This document shows positions 34,545 through 43,313 of a stretch of DNA of 64,000 nt, in pieces. The stretch is from contig DAIORV010000003.1 in NCBI GenBank assembly GCA_036752825.1, forward strand, positions 1 to 64,000. The letters run 5' to 3'. Under the pieces are notes generated by a model that saw nothing but the letters and a program-made list of their open reading frames with translations, did no database searches and was not told the origin of the DNA. Numbering within the stretch: position 1 is the stretch's first letter; every line of letters starts with the position of its first letter. Both the position numbers and the translations under genes were made by a program. This DNA comes from UBA5177 sp002413265 (GTDB lineage Bacteria > Chloroflexota > UBA5177).

Positions 34545-35675
34545 CTGGATCTCAGTCACGGGCTCGCGATTGGATGGCTCATTCCGATCGTCGTCGGTCT
34601 GATCGCCGGTCTCGTCCTCACGCCTGTGGCCCGAGCACTCGCGATCCGCGTCGACGACATCGATCGTCCGGTGGGCCTCAAGATCCACAAGCAAGCGACA
34701 CCTCTCATGGGTGGCGTGGCGGTCTTCTCGGCCTTTGCACTCGCGTCGGCGATCTCGCTCCCCTTCACGGCGCCGGTCATCGGCCTGCTCTTCGGCGGGC
34801 TTGCAGCCGTGGTTCTCGGAGTACTTGACGAGAAGCTGAACCTGCCGCCGTTAGTGCATCTCGTGGGTCAGGTGGCTGCCGCCGGCGTTGCCATCGTCGC
34901 CGGACTCGGCACCATTCAGGCTGTAAGTCTTCCCTTTTCTTCACTGATTACTCCGGGGTACGCGCTACCCGGCGTCATCAGTCTCGGTCTGACCCTCTTT
35001 TGGCTGGTCGGGATGATGAACACCGTCAATTTTCTTGATGGTCTCGACGGCCTGGTGGCTGGAATTTGCGCCGAGGTCGCCCTTCTGCTCGCCCTGTGGG
35101 GAAGCGAACCGGGGAGGTTTCATCTTCTTGCCGGCGTGCACCACGAGGATGTCCTGCTGCCCCTCGCCCTGCTCGGAGCACTTCTTGGCTTTCTGCCGTT
35201 CAATTGGCACGTAGCGAAAATTTTTCTGGGGGACTCCGGAGCGATGTTCCTTGGGCTTTCAATTGGCGCACTCGCCATCGTGGGACCTGCGAAGCTCGGC
35301 ACGGCCCTAGTCGTACTGGTTATTCCTGTGCTGGACGTTGCGTGGGCGATCGTGCGCCGTCAATTAAAGGGCAGAAGTTTTCTGACCGGAGACAAGCAGC
35401 ACGTCTATCACCGGATGCTCGAGCTCGGCATGTCACACACCGGCACTGTGGTCACCATGTACGGGATCGTGGCAGTTTTGGGCGCCCTCGACCTATGGCT
35501 GATGAAAGGACCCAAGTTCATCGCTTGGGTTCTGCTGGCCTCCCTGACTTTCACCGTCTTCGTGATGCTCGAGACGCAAGCCGGAGCTTCATTGCTCCCT
35601 GCCAAAGCCATATTGGACGAGCAGCCGTCGGCTTCGGGTTCGCGCGACGGCCCGCACGATCATCCAGGCGGCTAA
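34545..35675 (+). CDS. Undecaprenyl-phosphate GlcNAc-1-phosphate transferase-like (WecA/TagO family), probable CTG start
   Basis: About 376 residues, some ten helices, MraY/WecA superfamily. Motifs: VDDIDRPVGLKIHKQATPLMGG, MNTVNFLDGLDGLVAG, KIFLGDSGAMFLGL and HVYHRML. It would start lipid-linked glycan synthesis on undecaprenyl phosphate. The first canonical start, GTG 34626, would drop the N-terminal helix that family members need; the frame upstream encodes exactly that helix (GWLIPIVVGLIAGLVLTPV) and is closed by a TGA at ~34524. CTG 34545, 8 nt after AGGTG, is the best start. The 3' end overlaps the PAP2 gene by 87 bp. Confidence 0.85.
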   Translation: MDLSHGLAIGWLIPIVVGLIAGLVLTPVARALAIRVDDIDRPVGLKIHKQATPLMGGVAVFSAFALASAISLPFTAPVIGLLFGGLAAVVLGVLDEKLNLPPLVHLVGQVAAAGVAIVAGLGTIQAVSLPFSSLITPGYALPGVISLGLTLFWLVGMMNTVNFLDGLDGLVAGICAEVALLLALWGSEPGRFHLLAGVHHEDVLLPLALLGALLGFLPFNWHVAKIFLGDSGAMFLGLSIGALAIVGPAKLGTALVVLVIPVLDVAWAIVRRQLKGRSFLTGDKQHVYHRMLELGMSHTGTVVTMYGIVAVLGALDLWLMKGPKFIAWVLLASLTFTVFVMLETQAGASLLPAKAILDEQPSASGSRDGPHDHPGG

Positions 35676-36611
35676 GGCGTAGACGAAACCTGCAAGCGCG
35701 TCGACCAGCCAATGCTCGCCGAGAAAGAAGATGCTGAATAAAACCAGCACTATCCATATCGCGAGTATTCGAGAGACCCGGGGCGCGGCCCGTCTGAACG
35801 CGAGGTACTCAATTAGCGGCATTGCCGCGTGCTCCGACGGGAAGGCGGCTACCGCGTCGCCTTTGAGCTTGAAAATGTAGAAGAGCGGCGCGCCATGAAA
35901 CGGGAGGGGATGAGCATGAAGCACAAGTCCGAAACCATTAGAGACGCCCGCTAGAAATACGTGCGAGTGCGCCCACGCCGCGTGAAGCCCTCCTGGATAG
36001 CCGTCTGCGGCGGCGATCCAGGGAAAGAGGAACTTGCTCTTGAAAAACACGAGAGGCTGTGAGGCCATCCACGGAGGCACTGCCGGAAATAGGACGAAGG
36101 TCACCATGCCAAGAATCAGGAGAACGAGCACAGCAGCGGCGAATTGGAAATATACCGGCCGATTCAGCCTCCAGAGGAAATAGGCGGCTATGAACGGTTC
36201 CGGCAAATGCAGGTTGTAGACCGCCGCCGCAAAGTATTCGAGCGGCCCGGGGCGGCTTGCCGCATGAAACGCGTCTCGGACGAGAATGACCGGGTCGTGC
36301 CCGAAGAACAGGGCTCGATCCGCCTGAAGCATGAATTGCAGATGAACCGAAAACGGCGAATCCGCGGCGATTGGACCACTCAGGTTCCACATCACTAGGC
36401 CGGCAATGTAAAACCACCAGTCACAAAGAAACTGTACCGGCATGCGAGAAATTGCGATTGCAGCCACCGCAACGCTCAGCACAAGGAGCTCGACTCCCAG
36501 TCGAACATTCAGGACATCGGTTATGAGGACGATGGCGGTGAAGTAGGCCGCCAGCAAGATCGTCTCTCGTCGTGCCGGCGGGCTCCAACCAGGCGGCTTG
36601 GCGGCGGTCAA
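35589..36611 (-). CDS. PAP2-type membrane phosphatase (inositol phosphorylceramide synthase-like)
   Basis: A 340-residue membrane protein with about six helices. The PAP2 active site is KLKGDAVAAFPSEHAAMP then FFLGEHWLVDALAG, the arrangement of the PAP2_3/AUR1-like branch. It may dephosphorylate a polyprenyl or lipid pyrophosphate, or transfer a phospho-head group. TTG 36611 is the apparent start, without a good ribosome binding site. It follows the SDR gene on the same strand by 27 bp and overlaps the WecA-like gene tail to tail. Confidence 0.8.
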   Translation of the reverse strand: MTAAKPPGWSPPARRETILLAAYFTAIVLITDVLNVRLGVELLVLSVAVAAIAISRMPVQFLCDWWFYIAGLVMWNLSGPIAADSPFSVHLQFMLQADRALFFGHDPVILVRDAFHAASRPGPLEYFAAAVYNLHLPEPFIAAYFLWRLNRPVYFQFAAAVLVLLILGMVTFVLFPAVPPWMASQPLVFFKSKFLFPWIAAADGYPGGLHAAWAHSHVFLAGVSNGFGLVLHAHPLPFHGAPLFYIFKLKGDAVAAFPSEHAAMPLIEYLAFRRAAPRVSRILAIWIVLVLFSIFFLGEHWLVDALAGFVYALAAWMIVRAVARTRSRRLLVQYGFGREQ

Positions 36612-36638
36612 CGAAGCGGATGGATGGGCAACGACACC

Positions 36639-37418
36639 CTAAGAAGCAAGACCGAAGCCCGAGGCAGCCAGGAAACCGCCGTCGATAGCGATGCACTGGC
36701 CGGTGATGTATGATGCGCTCTCGCTCACCAGGAACACCACGAGGTTGGCTATCTCCGAAACCTCGCCAAACCGTCCCAGCGGAATTCTGCGAAGCCAGGC
36801 ATCACTCTGCTCGTCTGTCAGATGCGAGGTCGCGTCCGTCAGGAAGTAGCCGGGTACAACACAGTTGACTGTGGTCCGTTGCCCCGCATAGCGAACCGCA
36901 GCATCGCGAGTAAGTCCGAGGAGCGCCGATTTCGCCGCCGCGTAGTTCGACTGCCCGGCATTTCCCGCGCTGCCCACCACCGAGCTGAGATTGACGATTC
37001 GGGCATTCGGGATGCCGTTCATGACCGCCGCCGATTGCTCCAGCAAGAGTCGGGGCCCCGCCAGGTCGGTGGACCAGATCGCATCCCAGTCGTCAGATGT
37101 CATCTGAATGACCAGTCGGTCTCGCGTTATGCCGGCGTTATTGATGAGCACGTTGACCGGGCCGAGGGCTCCGGAGGCCCGATCGTACAGCTCCGCCGCC
37201 TGGCCAAGGTCGGAAATATCGGCGCGCAACGAGACAGCTCTGCGCCCGATACTCTCGATCTGTCCGACGACCTCCTCGGCCTCAGCCTCTGACTTTCGGT
37301 AGTTGACGGCCACGTCGAAGCCGGATTGCGCGAGGCGGAGCGCGACCACTTTCCCGATGCCCCGGGAGGCCCCTGTGACAAGCGCCGCTCCGGTCGCACC
37401 GGGCTGAGTCGTGCTCAT
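36639..37418 (-). CDS. SDR family oxidoreductase (FabG-like 3-oxoacyl reductase)
   Basis: A 259-residue short-chain dehydrogenase. NAD(P)-binding TGASRGIGKVVAL, NNAG in INNAGITRDR, catalytic Ser in NLSSVVGSAG and Tyr/Lys in SNYAAAKSAL. It resembles FabG (NAGITRD, ITGQCIAIDGG) and could reduce 3-oxoacyl thioesters, but no other fatty-acid genes are near. It is divergent from a SAM methyltransferase with a 47-bp spacer containing a TATTCT box for that gene. Confidence 0.85.
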   Translation of the reverse strand: MSTTQPGATGAALVTGASRGIGKVVALRLAQSGFDVAVNYRKSEAEAEEVVGQIESIGRRAVSLRADISDLGQAAELYDRASGALGPVNVLINNAGITRDRLVIQMTSDDWDAIWSTDLAGPRLLLEQSAAVMNGIPNARIVNLSSVVGSAGNAGQSNYAAAKSALLGLTRDAAVRYAGQRTTVNCVVPGYFLTDATSHLTDEQSDAWLRRIPLGRFGEVSEIANLVVFLVSESASYITGQCIAIDGGFLAASGFGLAS

Positions 37419-37465
37419 AGCTCTGCTATTCTAGTGAAGATTTCGCGGGGACGAGGAGAGGGCCA

Positions 37466-38302
37466 ATGTCGGCCAGCGGCGTGCGCCAGGACCACACATT
37501 TGAAGCCTTCGCCAGTCACGATTTTTATCGGGTGGTCAACGAGCACCTTGTTGATGCGACGCTTCAGATCAGGTCCCACGTTCCGCGGCCCCCGATCCAC
37601 CGGGTGCTCGATCTGGCGTGCGGCACGGGCGCAGTGACAGCTCTGCTGGTTGACCGCGTTCGCAAGCTGCGGCAGCCGGTCGAGGTTATCGCCGTAGACC
37701 CTTCCGAGTCGGCGCTTGAAAAGGCCCGGCGACTGGTCGGCAACGCCGCCCAGTTTGTGAAAGGGACGGCGCAAGCATTCTCCAACGTGGTGTCGGGAGT
37801 CGATCTCATCCTGTTCTGCAACGCGATTCACTTACTGCCTAATAAAGATGTGGTTTTGAGTGAGGCAAGGAACGCCCTCAACGAAGGCGGCGTGATCGGT
37901 TTCAACTCCTCTTTCTACGAAGGCTGCTACGTACCGGGAACGGAGCGGTTCTACAAGCTCTGGATGCTGCGGGCGATGCAGCTTTTGAAACAGGAAACGG
38001 GAATGCGCCCTGATCGGAAGAAGGTCGAGGCGATGCGCTGGCTGACCCCAGACGAGTATCGCGAGGTGCTGGAGAGAACTGGCTTCACGGTCGACATCAT
38101 GGAAGCCGAGCAGGCGATGATGACCTGCAAGAGCTGGCAAGACATCAGCCATTACTCGGAGTTCGCGAACGGGGCTTTGCCGGGTGTTCCCCTGGACGTG
38201 GCTATTCCCGTTCTGGAGCGATCCGTGGCCCTGGCTTATCAGGAGATGAAAATCACCGAGCTGCCGCGTAACTGGCTCCAGGTAGTCGCCCGCGCAGTGT
38301 GA
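37466..38302 (+). CDS. Class I SAM-dependent methyltransferase
   Basis: A 278-residue methyltransferase. SAM-binding motif I is RVLDLACGTGAVTALL (~residue 48), followed by EVIAVDPSESALEKAR and LILFCNAIHLLPN. The C-terminal half is not a recognised subfamily; the position of the SAM domain and acidic substrate lid suggest a small-molecule target. GAGGAGAGGG precedes the ATG. The stop overlaps the next gene's start. Confidence 0.82.
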   Translation: MSASGVRQDHTFEAFASHDFYRVVNEHLVDATLQIRSHVPRPPIHRVLDLACGTGAVTALLVDRVRKLRQPVEVIAVDPSESALEKARRLVGNAAQFVKGTAQAFSNVVSGVDLILFCNAIHLLPNKDVVLSEARNALNEGGVIGFNSSFYEGCYVPGTERFYKLWMLRAMQLLKQETGMRPDRKKVEAMRWLTPDEYREVLERTGFTVDIMEAEQAMMTCKSWQDISHYSEFANGALPGVPLDVAIPVLERSVALAYQEMKITELPRNWLQVVARAV

Positions 38303-39933
38303 TGCGGCACAGCAATCGCCGAGCGCTGGCTGTTGCCTCGCTGCTCGCGGTCTTCTTCGTTTCCGTCTATCTGGTGACCGAGTCGGCAGACCTGAGGCAC
38401 AACGGTGATACCGTCTTCCGCTACCAGACGACTCAGTCAATCGTCGAGCAGCATCATGTTTGGATCGCGCACCCGATTGGCCTCGATCCCCGTGTGGTGA
38501 GAGGGAACGGCGGGCACCTGTACGCGTTTTACGCGCCAGGTCAGACCTTGCTTATGGTTTCGCTTTACGTGCTAGGAAAGGCAGCCGCGCATCACTTTGG
38601 GCTCTCATACGATGTGGCGACGCGCTATGCAACTCGTTCACTCGACCTCTTCCTGGGCGCCGCGCTGGCGGTGCTGCTCTTCTTCTTTGCAATGTCGGTA
38701 GGTTACTCAATTCGAGTTTCGGCACTGCTGACATTACTCCTCGGGCTAGCCACTCCGGCCTGGCCCGATGCGCAGAGCGGCTTGGAGCAGACCCAGGTGG
38801 ATGTCTTCCTTTTGCTCGCGGTGTTCTCCGTCTGGAGATCGGTGTCTAACGACCGCCATCGCTATCGGTGGCTTCTCCTCGCCGGGACAGCATCTGGATT
38901 GATGGTTCTGACGCGTTACGACTCAGTTCTATTCATCCCGCTTGTAGCGCTCTATCCAGCACTGATCCGTTACGTTCGTTCCGGTTTTCGATCGTCACTC
39001 GGAGATGCCATCGTGTACCTCACAGCGGTGATCCCATGGAGTGCCGCCATCCTCGTCTGGGACTGGATTCGGTTCGGCTCGGTGCTACAGACGGGATTGC
39101 ACGAACGCACCTTGGGCGAGCAACCGCTGGTTGGACTGGCGGGGTTGCTCGTCAGTCCAGGGAAAGGGCTCCTTTGGTACATGCCTCTGGTGTTTGCACT
39201 TCCATTTGTAGCGCGTCGATTCTTCCGGCGGTCCGCGTCGCTTTCGTTCTTTGTCCTGGCACTGATTCTCGCGCCACTCATCCTCTACTCAAACGTCCTC
39301 TATTGGCACGGAGACCCGGCCTGGGGCCCCAGATATCTGTACACATCGCTGCCGTATCTCGTTTTGCCGCTAGGTGAAGTTCTCTCGCCGTGGAGAAGCA
39401 TTCGTCCTTCTCGAAAAACGATCTTCGCAGCCCTTGCTCTCGCCGGATTTGCTCTCTCTGTGGCAGCCGTATCCGTCACTCAGTGGCGTTTCTGGTACAG
39501 ACTCGAAGCTCAAGAGCAACAGACGGTCGCCGCTTCGACCTGGGCCGGACAGCCATTCCATTGGGGCTCTCAGAAGTACCACTACTACTGGAACGTCAAA
39601 CAGTCGCCGATTCTGTTGCAGATCGATAACGTCTACCAGGTTCTGCGGCTGGATGTGCTGGGAAACCAGCGCTATGAGCTCCGATCGCAGCCTGACCCGT
39701 ATGTATCGAATGCGGCCGTCAACTATCCGGTCAATACCTTGAACTTTTGGTGGGCCGATGTGCGCCATCCGCTATTTGGACAGACGGCGCGCTTTGTGTT
39801 GGCCGGCTTGCTGACATTATTGGCTATGCTCTCGGCGCTGGGCCTGGCATACGCGCTTAGAGATCCGAAGCGGCGTAGAGAGCGTGCGCTGGTGCCGGTT
39901 ACCCGATCGGTCACCGAGCGAGCAGTGTCCTAG
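38299..39933 (+). CDS. Polytopic membrane protein, glycosyltransferase (ArnT/PMT-like)
   Basis: A 544-residue protein with about eleven helices. After helix 1 comes a large loop (LRHNGDTVFRYQTTQSIVEQ), in the position where lipid-linked-sugar glycosyltransferases hold their acidic motif, then many helices and a C-terminal soluble part. Homology is weaker than for the 6644-8347 gene, so the GT assignment is tentative. GTG 38299 (or ATG 38302) overlaps the methyltransferase stop. Its stop shares CTAG with the proC-like gene. Confidence 0.65.
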   Translation: MMRHSNRRALAVASLLAVFFVSVYLVTESADLRHNGDTVFRYQTTQSIVEQHHVWIAHPIGLDPRVVRGNGGHLYAFYAPGQTLLMVSLYVLGKAAAHHFGLSYDVATRYATRSLDLFLGAALAVLLFFFAMSVGYSIRVSALLTLLLGLATPAWPDAQSGLEQTQVDVFLLLAVFSVWRSVSNDRHRYRWLLLAGTASGLMVLTRYDSVLFIPLVALYPALIRYVRSGFRSSLGDAIVYLTAVIPWSAAILVWDWIRFGSVLQTGLHERTLGEQPLVGLAGLLVSPGKGLLWYMPLVFALPFVARRFFRRSASLSFFVLALILAPLILYSNVLYWHGDPAWGPRYLYTSLPYLVLPLGEVLSPWRSIRPSRKTIFAALALAGFALSVAAVSVTQWRFWYRLEAQEQQTVAASTWAGQPFHWGSQKYHYYWNVKQSPILLQIDNVYQVLRLDVLGNQRYELRSQPDPYVSNAAVNYPVNTLNFWWADVRHPLFGQTARFVLAGLLTLLAMLSALGLAYALRDPKRRRERALVPVTRSVTERAVS

Positions 39934-40763
39934 CCAAGCTGCCTCGCAGCCTCTCGAAGCTCCCTTGCCCGATTGGTCGCTGCCATGACGCCGTCGATCA
40001 AGGCGCCGCGCATTGCGCGCTCTTCGAACACTTTAACGCCTTCCACCGTCACGCCGCCCGGCGTACAGAGTTCGTCCAACAGCTGCGAAGGAAGCTTGTC
40101 GGTCGCCTCCACGTTGCGGGCTGCCGCAATGACCTGTTCGATCGCCCTGGAGTGAGACGCCTGATGTCGAAGGCCGACTAGCGAACCAGCGGTAATCAGT
40201 GCGTCGAGCAATAAATATACGGTCGCGGTCGTGGTGGATCCGAAGGTCGTGAACGCGTCGATCTCGTCCTCGGGGAGCACGATGACGTTTTCGCTGATAG
40301 TGCCGAAGATGCGGGAAGCGATCGCAAGGTGCTGTGCGGTCGCGGCCGAGTTAAGCGTGAGCCCCGTTGTGCCTGCCTTGATTCGTCCGAAAAAGGTCGG
40401 CATGGCACGCACGAAGGGAGTGGACCCACCGATCTGAGCTTCGTACAAGGAGATGGGTAGACCAGCAGCGATAGTCACCAGCAGCCGGCTCTCCACCTCA
40501 CCTCGAAGCTCTTTCAGCACTCCATTCATTGCTTGAGGCCGAACACAAAGAATCGCGACGTCCCCGTGCCTGTAAGCTTCAACGTTACTCGTGGTCGTTC
40601 GCACCGGCACCGATTCACGGAACTGCACGAGCCGATCTTCTCGGTAGTGCGAGACCATGATGTCCTCTGACGACACGAGCTTGCTGCGAACCAGTCCGAG
40701 CGCGATCACTTCCGCCATGACTCCCGCCCCGATAAGCGAGACCTTCTTTTCTTCAAGAACCAC
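39930..40763 (-). CDS. proC: Pyrroline-5-carboxylate reductase-like protein
   Basis: A 277-residue NAD(P)-binding protein of the P5C reductase fold: VSLIGAGVMAEVIALGLV, LCVRPQAMNGVLKEL and the C-terminal dimer motif LCTPGGVTVEGVKVFEERAM with the final ALIDGVMAATNRAREL. The segment that in ProC is normally RVMPNTPA reads RAMPTFFGRI, so a true proline-forming activity is not certain. GGAGG lies five bases before GTG 40763. It is the last gene of an operon with a UspA protein and a small membrane protein. Confidence 0.8.
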   Translation of the reverse strand: MVLEEKKVSLIGAGVMAEVIALGLVRSKLVSSEDIMVSHYREDRLVQFRESVPVRTTTSNVEAYRHGDVAILCVRPQAMNGVLKELRGEVESRLLVTIAAGLPISLYEAQIGGSTPFVRAMPTFFGRIKAGTTGLTLNSAATAQHLAIASRIFGTISENVIVLPEDEIDAFTTFGSTTTATVYLLLDALITAGSLVGLRHQASHSRAIEQVIAAARNVEATDKLPSQLLDELCTPGGVTVEGVKVFEERAMRGALIDGVMAATNRARELREAARQLG

Positions 40764-40781
40764 ACTTGCCTCCAGAGGCGT

Positions 40782-41354
40782 CTATGAGTCCATGGGCGGG
40801 CGTCGAATGATGACTTCGCACGGTGCGTTTGCGAGGACGTATTCCACGGTGCGAGCGTAACGACTGCCACGCCGATTGGACTTTGGTATATCTGCCATTA
40901 AAAGCACGTCCACGTTGTTCTCCATCGCGTACTGAACGATGGTCGGTCCCGCCTGCCGCGCTCGCTCCACTCGTCGATTGATATGAACGTCATACCTTGC
41001 AGAGATCTTCTGAGCTTGCTTAAATGCCTGCTCGGCACGATCCAACTCGCTCTGTGAAACGGCGTCAAGGGGCAGCTGCAGCGGCACTTCGACCACGTAC
41101 ACGACGTCCATGCTGGCTCCTCGAAACTTGGCCATTTGGGCAGCAAGTGCCACCAGATGAAGTGACACAAAGTCTCCCAAGATAGGAACCACGATTCGCG
41201 AGAAGCCACCTGTTTCGCGATGCACCCTGTTGACGTGCTGTTCGATCCCGCCGACCTGAGGAAGGTGAAGCATCCACCAAAGAATCGAGGTGATGGCCGA
41301 CACATAGACCAGCGCCACGACGGCACCAATTGGGGTGACTGCCGCCAGAGTCAT
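40782..41354 (-). CDS. Membrane-anchored universal stress (UspA) domain protein
   Basis: A 190-residue protein: one N-terminal helix (IGAVVALVYVSAITSILWWM) then a UspA domain (SRIVVPILGDFVSLHLVALA, VDVLLMADIP, NAPCEVIIRRPP). The nucleotide-binding G-2x-G-9x-G motif is not evident, so it may not bind ATP. The ATG overlaps the stop of an upstream 57-residue membrane protein, and proC-like follows after 18 bp. Confidence 0.82.
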   Translation of the reverse strand: MTLAAVTPIGAVVALVYVSAITSILWWMLHLPQVGGIEQHVNRVHRETGGFSRIVVPILGDFVSLHLVALAAQMAKFRGASMDVVYVVEVPLQLPLDAVSQSELDRAEQAFKQAQKISARYDVHINRRVERARQAGPTIVQYAMENNVDVLLMADIPKSNRRGSRYARTVEYVLANAPCEVIIRRPPMDS

Positions 41355-41524
41355 GCAGACCTATGCCGAGCAGCGTAGTCCTTGAGCCGGACCAAGCCAA
41401 GGGCCATGAAAACCACGCCCAGCACGCCGATTATCAGAACGTGGCCGAGAGCGCTTCGCACGATGATCACTGAACCAATGGCGATATAGAGAACACTCAC
41501 CACTACGAAGTAACGTTCCCGCAC
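41351..41524 (-). CDS. Small membrane protein (57 aa)
   Basis: A 57-residue protein of two hydrophobic segments (YFVVVSVLYIAIGSVIIV and VLIIGVLGVVFMALGLV) and a basic tail. It is short enough to escape common length cut-offs. Support: GGAGG nine bases before GTG 41524, an ATGA overlap with the UspA gene, and a clean hydrophobic profile. It may be a partner or anchor for the UspA protein (inference). The 190 bp upstream to 41714 contains nothing recognised. Confidence 0.65.
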   Translation of the reverse strand: MRERYFVVVSVLYIAIGSVIIVRSALGHVLIIGVLGVVFMALGLVRLKDYAARHRSA

Positions 41525-41714
41525 CTGGCTCGGCCTCCATTCAGGACAATTCTACTGCCGTTAATGCGCGTGAGCAGTTCTTACCGCGTTCAAAACCCGG
41601 CCGCGGCTGTAGGTCTCCTCGTCTCGATTACTGAATGGCTGCTCGGCGTCCGTGAGTCGATCGAGGTCGCCTCCGAACCTCCCGAGTTGAGGTTCGGTCG
41701 CGCGACGACGGATG

Positions 41715-41885
41715 TCAGATTCCCCGGAGACCCTTCGTATATCGTGACTCGTAAGCCTCGAGGTTCAGGCGCTCTTGATAGCTCAGCTGGGAACCCTTCC
41801 GAAGCTTCTTCAACATCGATCTGAGGCTTGCTCGGTCCGCCGAGCGGAGGTCCTTGCGATCGACCAGCTCCTGAAGGCTCTTCAC
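41715..41885 (-). CDS. Small basic helical protein (56 aa), unknown
   Basis: A 56-residue charged protein (MKSLQELVDRKDLRSADRAS..., then KLRKGSQLSYQERLNLEAYE), probably two or three helices. No family recognised. AGGTG lies five bases before GTG 41885, and the gene begins 13 bp after the stop of the 121-residue gene, so both likely form one transcript. Confidence 0.55.
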   Translation of the reverse strand: MKSLQELVDRKDLRSADRASLRSMLKKLRKGSQLSYQERLNLEAYESRYTKGLRGI

Positions 41886-41898
41886 GTTCGCACCTGGG

Positions 41899-42264
41899 CT
41901 ATCGCTCGTTCTCGGGTCGCGAAGGATTGCGACTGGGAGGACGAGGGATGTGGCCGGTGCGCTCCTGCACAATGCGACGAACAAGGGCGGGCCGGGGCAA
42001 TCGGTGCTCACTGAAGGGCACGTTACTCTGCAACCCCAAGCGTGAGCGATGGGTGCGCTGGTTGTAACTCTCCTGGCGCGAAACCGCGGAGCGCACTTCC
42101 TCCAGAAGATCGTCGACCGCGAGTCCAACGGCTTCCGGCACGCCATAGCCCCGGCGCAACAAGACAAAATAGTAGTCCCTGGTCGGCGAGGGTTCGGCCT
42201 CCGCCGACATGAGCCCAACGATCCATTCGGTTAGCTGGTTAGCGGAGGGATCATGGTCAGCCAT
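41899..42264 (-). CDS. Hypothetical protein (121 aa)
   Basis: A 121-residue protein; the first ~60 residues look like an ordered helical domain (MADHDPSANQLTEWIVGLMS..., GYGVPEAVGLAVDDLLEEVR), and the C-terminal half is basic and Pro/Arg-rich, probably disordered. GAGGAG lies nine bases before ATG 42264. Family not recognised. It starts 40 bp after the stop of the coiled-coil gene and precedes the 56-residue gene. Confidence 0.55.
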   Translation of the reverse strand: MADHDPSANQLTEWIVGLMSAEAEPSPTRDYYFVLLRRGYGVPEAVGLAVDDLLEEVRSAVSRQESYNQRTHRSRLGLQSNVPFSEHRLPRPALVRRIVQERTGHIPRPPSRNPSRPENER

Positions 42265-42304
42265 GAACCGTTTCTCCTCAGGCCTCTTGCCAGAAGTCCC
42301 GGCG

Positions 42305-43276
42305 TTAGCCGGCGGTCATCAGCGGTACTTCCTCCGCTGCTTCGATGCGCTGTTCCAACGCCCTGCTCGTTCGCTGATACTCGCTCAGACGACGCTTCTT
42401 ATCAACCAGCGTACCGCGAACCATGGCCTGCTCCAACAGAGCCCCCGAGTCCTGGTACTGCCTTTCGAGGGCAAGCACCTCTTCCTCAAGTCGGATCTCG
42501 GATTCGCGACTCTTTTTCAGCTCGGCGCGCCAGACATCTATGGTTGGTACCGCCTGCGCCTGCTGGCTCGCTACACGGTGTGAGGCTTTTTGCTCCTCGA
42601 CCCTTTCGGCCTCGCGCCGCAAGGATTCAGCCTCCGCTTTCAGGCTGTTAAGAACTTCTTGCCTGGCTTCACGCCCTCGCAGCGACTCGAAAAATCTCCC
42701 AACCGCGTTACGCGCCTCGCCGTATCTCTGGGCACTGAGGTGCTCTCGGGCGGAGTCCAGGGTCTGCCTGAGATGCGCTTCGTTCTCCGCCCAGGCCTCG
42801 GTAAGCCGAGTCCATACGTTCTGGCTGGCTTCCTTCCAAGCGTCCCAGACCTGTTGTCGGTCGGCGGGCACGAGGGGCGAACCTTTGTCGAAAGCCTCTC
42901 GTACGGAGTCTAGTTGCCGGCGCACCGCGCGCAGCTCTTTAGGGTCTTCAATTCCTTCGGCCCGCGAGCGATGCTCGGCGATCGAGGCCAAAAGCTCTAC
43001 CCGGCGCTCTCCGGAGCGCGCATAGGTTCCTTCCTGAGCTTTGTAGGCTTTTGAACCCAAAGAACGCAGTTTCCGCTCCAGATCGAGCTTATCCTCGAGC
43101 CGGATCGCCGGAGCTATTCTTACTCGTTCTTTGAGCTCCTTGAAACGAGGCCAGAACCCGCGAAAACCTGCATCGATTGACTCCGAAAAGTAGTCGACCT
43201 CCAGCGCTTTGAGTTCTTGGTTCAGATGGGCTGCGACCTGATCCGCCTGGATCTGCCACTGTTGCCAATCTTCCAT
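42305..43276 (-). CDS. Coiled-coil protein (DUF349-like helical repeats)
   Basis: A 323-residue protein, almost wholly helical and highly charged, with long heptad-like stretches (VLNSLKAEAESLRREAERVE and RESEIRLEEEVLALERQYQD). The central repeats with Trp (VWDAWKEASQNVWTRLTEAW) recall DUF349 helical repeats, but the match is by eye. No catalytic motif. It may bind nucleic acid or act as a scaffold. It lies just downstream of tRNA-His and its terminator. Confidence 0.6.
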   Translation of the reverse strand: MEDWQQWQIQADQVAAHLNQELKALEVDYFSESIDAGFRGFWPRFKELKERVRIAPAIRLEDKLDLERKLRSLGSKAYKAQEGTYARSGERRVELLASIAEHRSRAEGIEDPKELRAVRRQLDSVREAFDKGSPLVPADRQQVWDAWKEASQNVWTRLTEAWAENEAHLRQTLDSAREHLSAQRYGEARNAVGRFFESLRGREARQEVLNSLKAEAESLRREAERVEEQKASHRVASQQAQAVPTIDVWRAELKKSRESEIRLEEEVLALERQYQDSGALLEQAMVRGTLVDKKRRLSEYQRTSRALEQRIEAAEEVPLMTAG

Positions 43277-43313
43277 CGTGATGACTCTCCTTCAGGCACA
43301 CAGGGTGGCCGCA

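Noticed and set aside
34626..35675. WecA-like protein starting at GTG 34626
   Set aside because: This would remove the first membrane helix seen in frame upstream and typical for the family; kept only as an alternative start.
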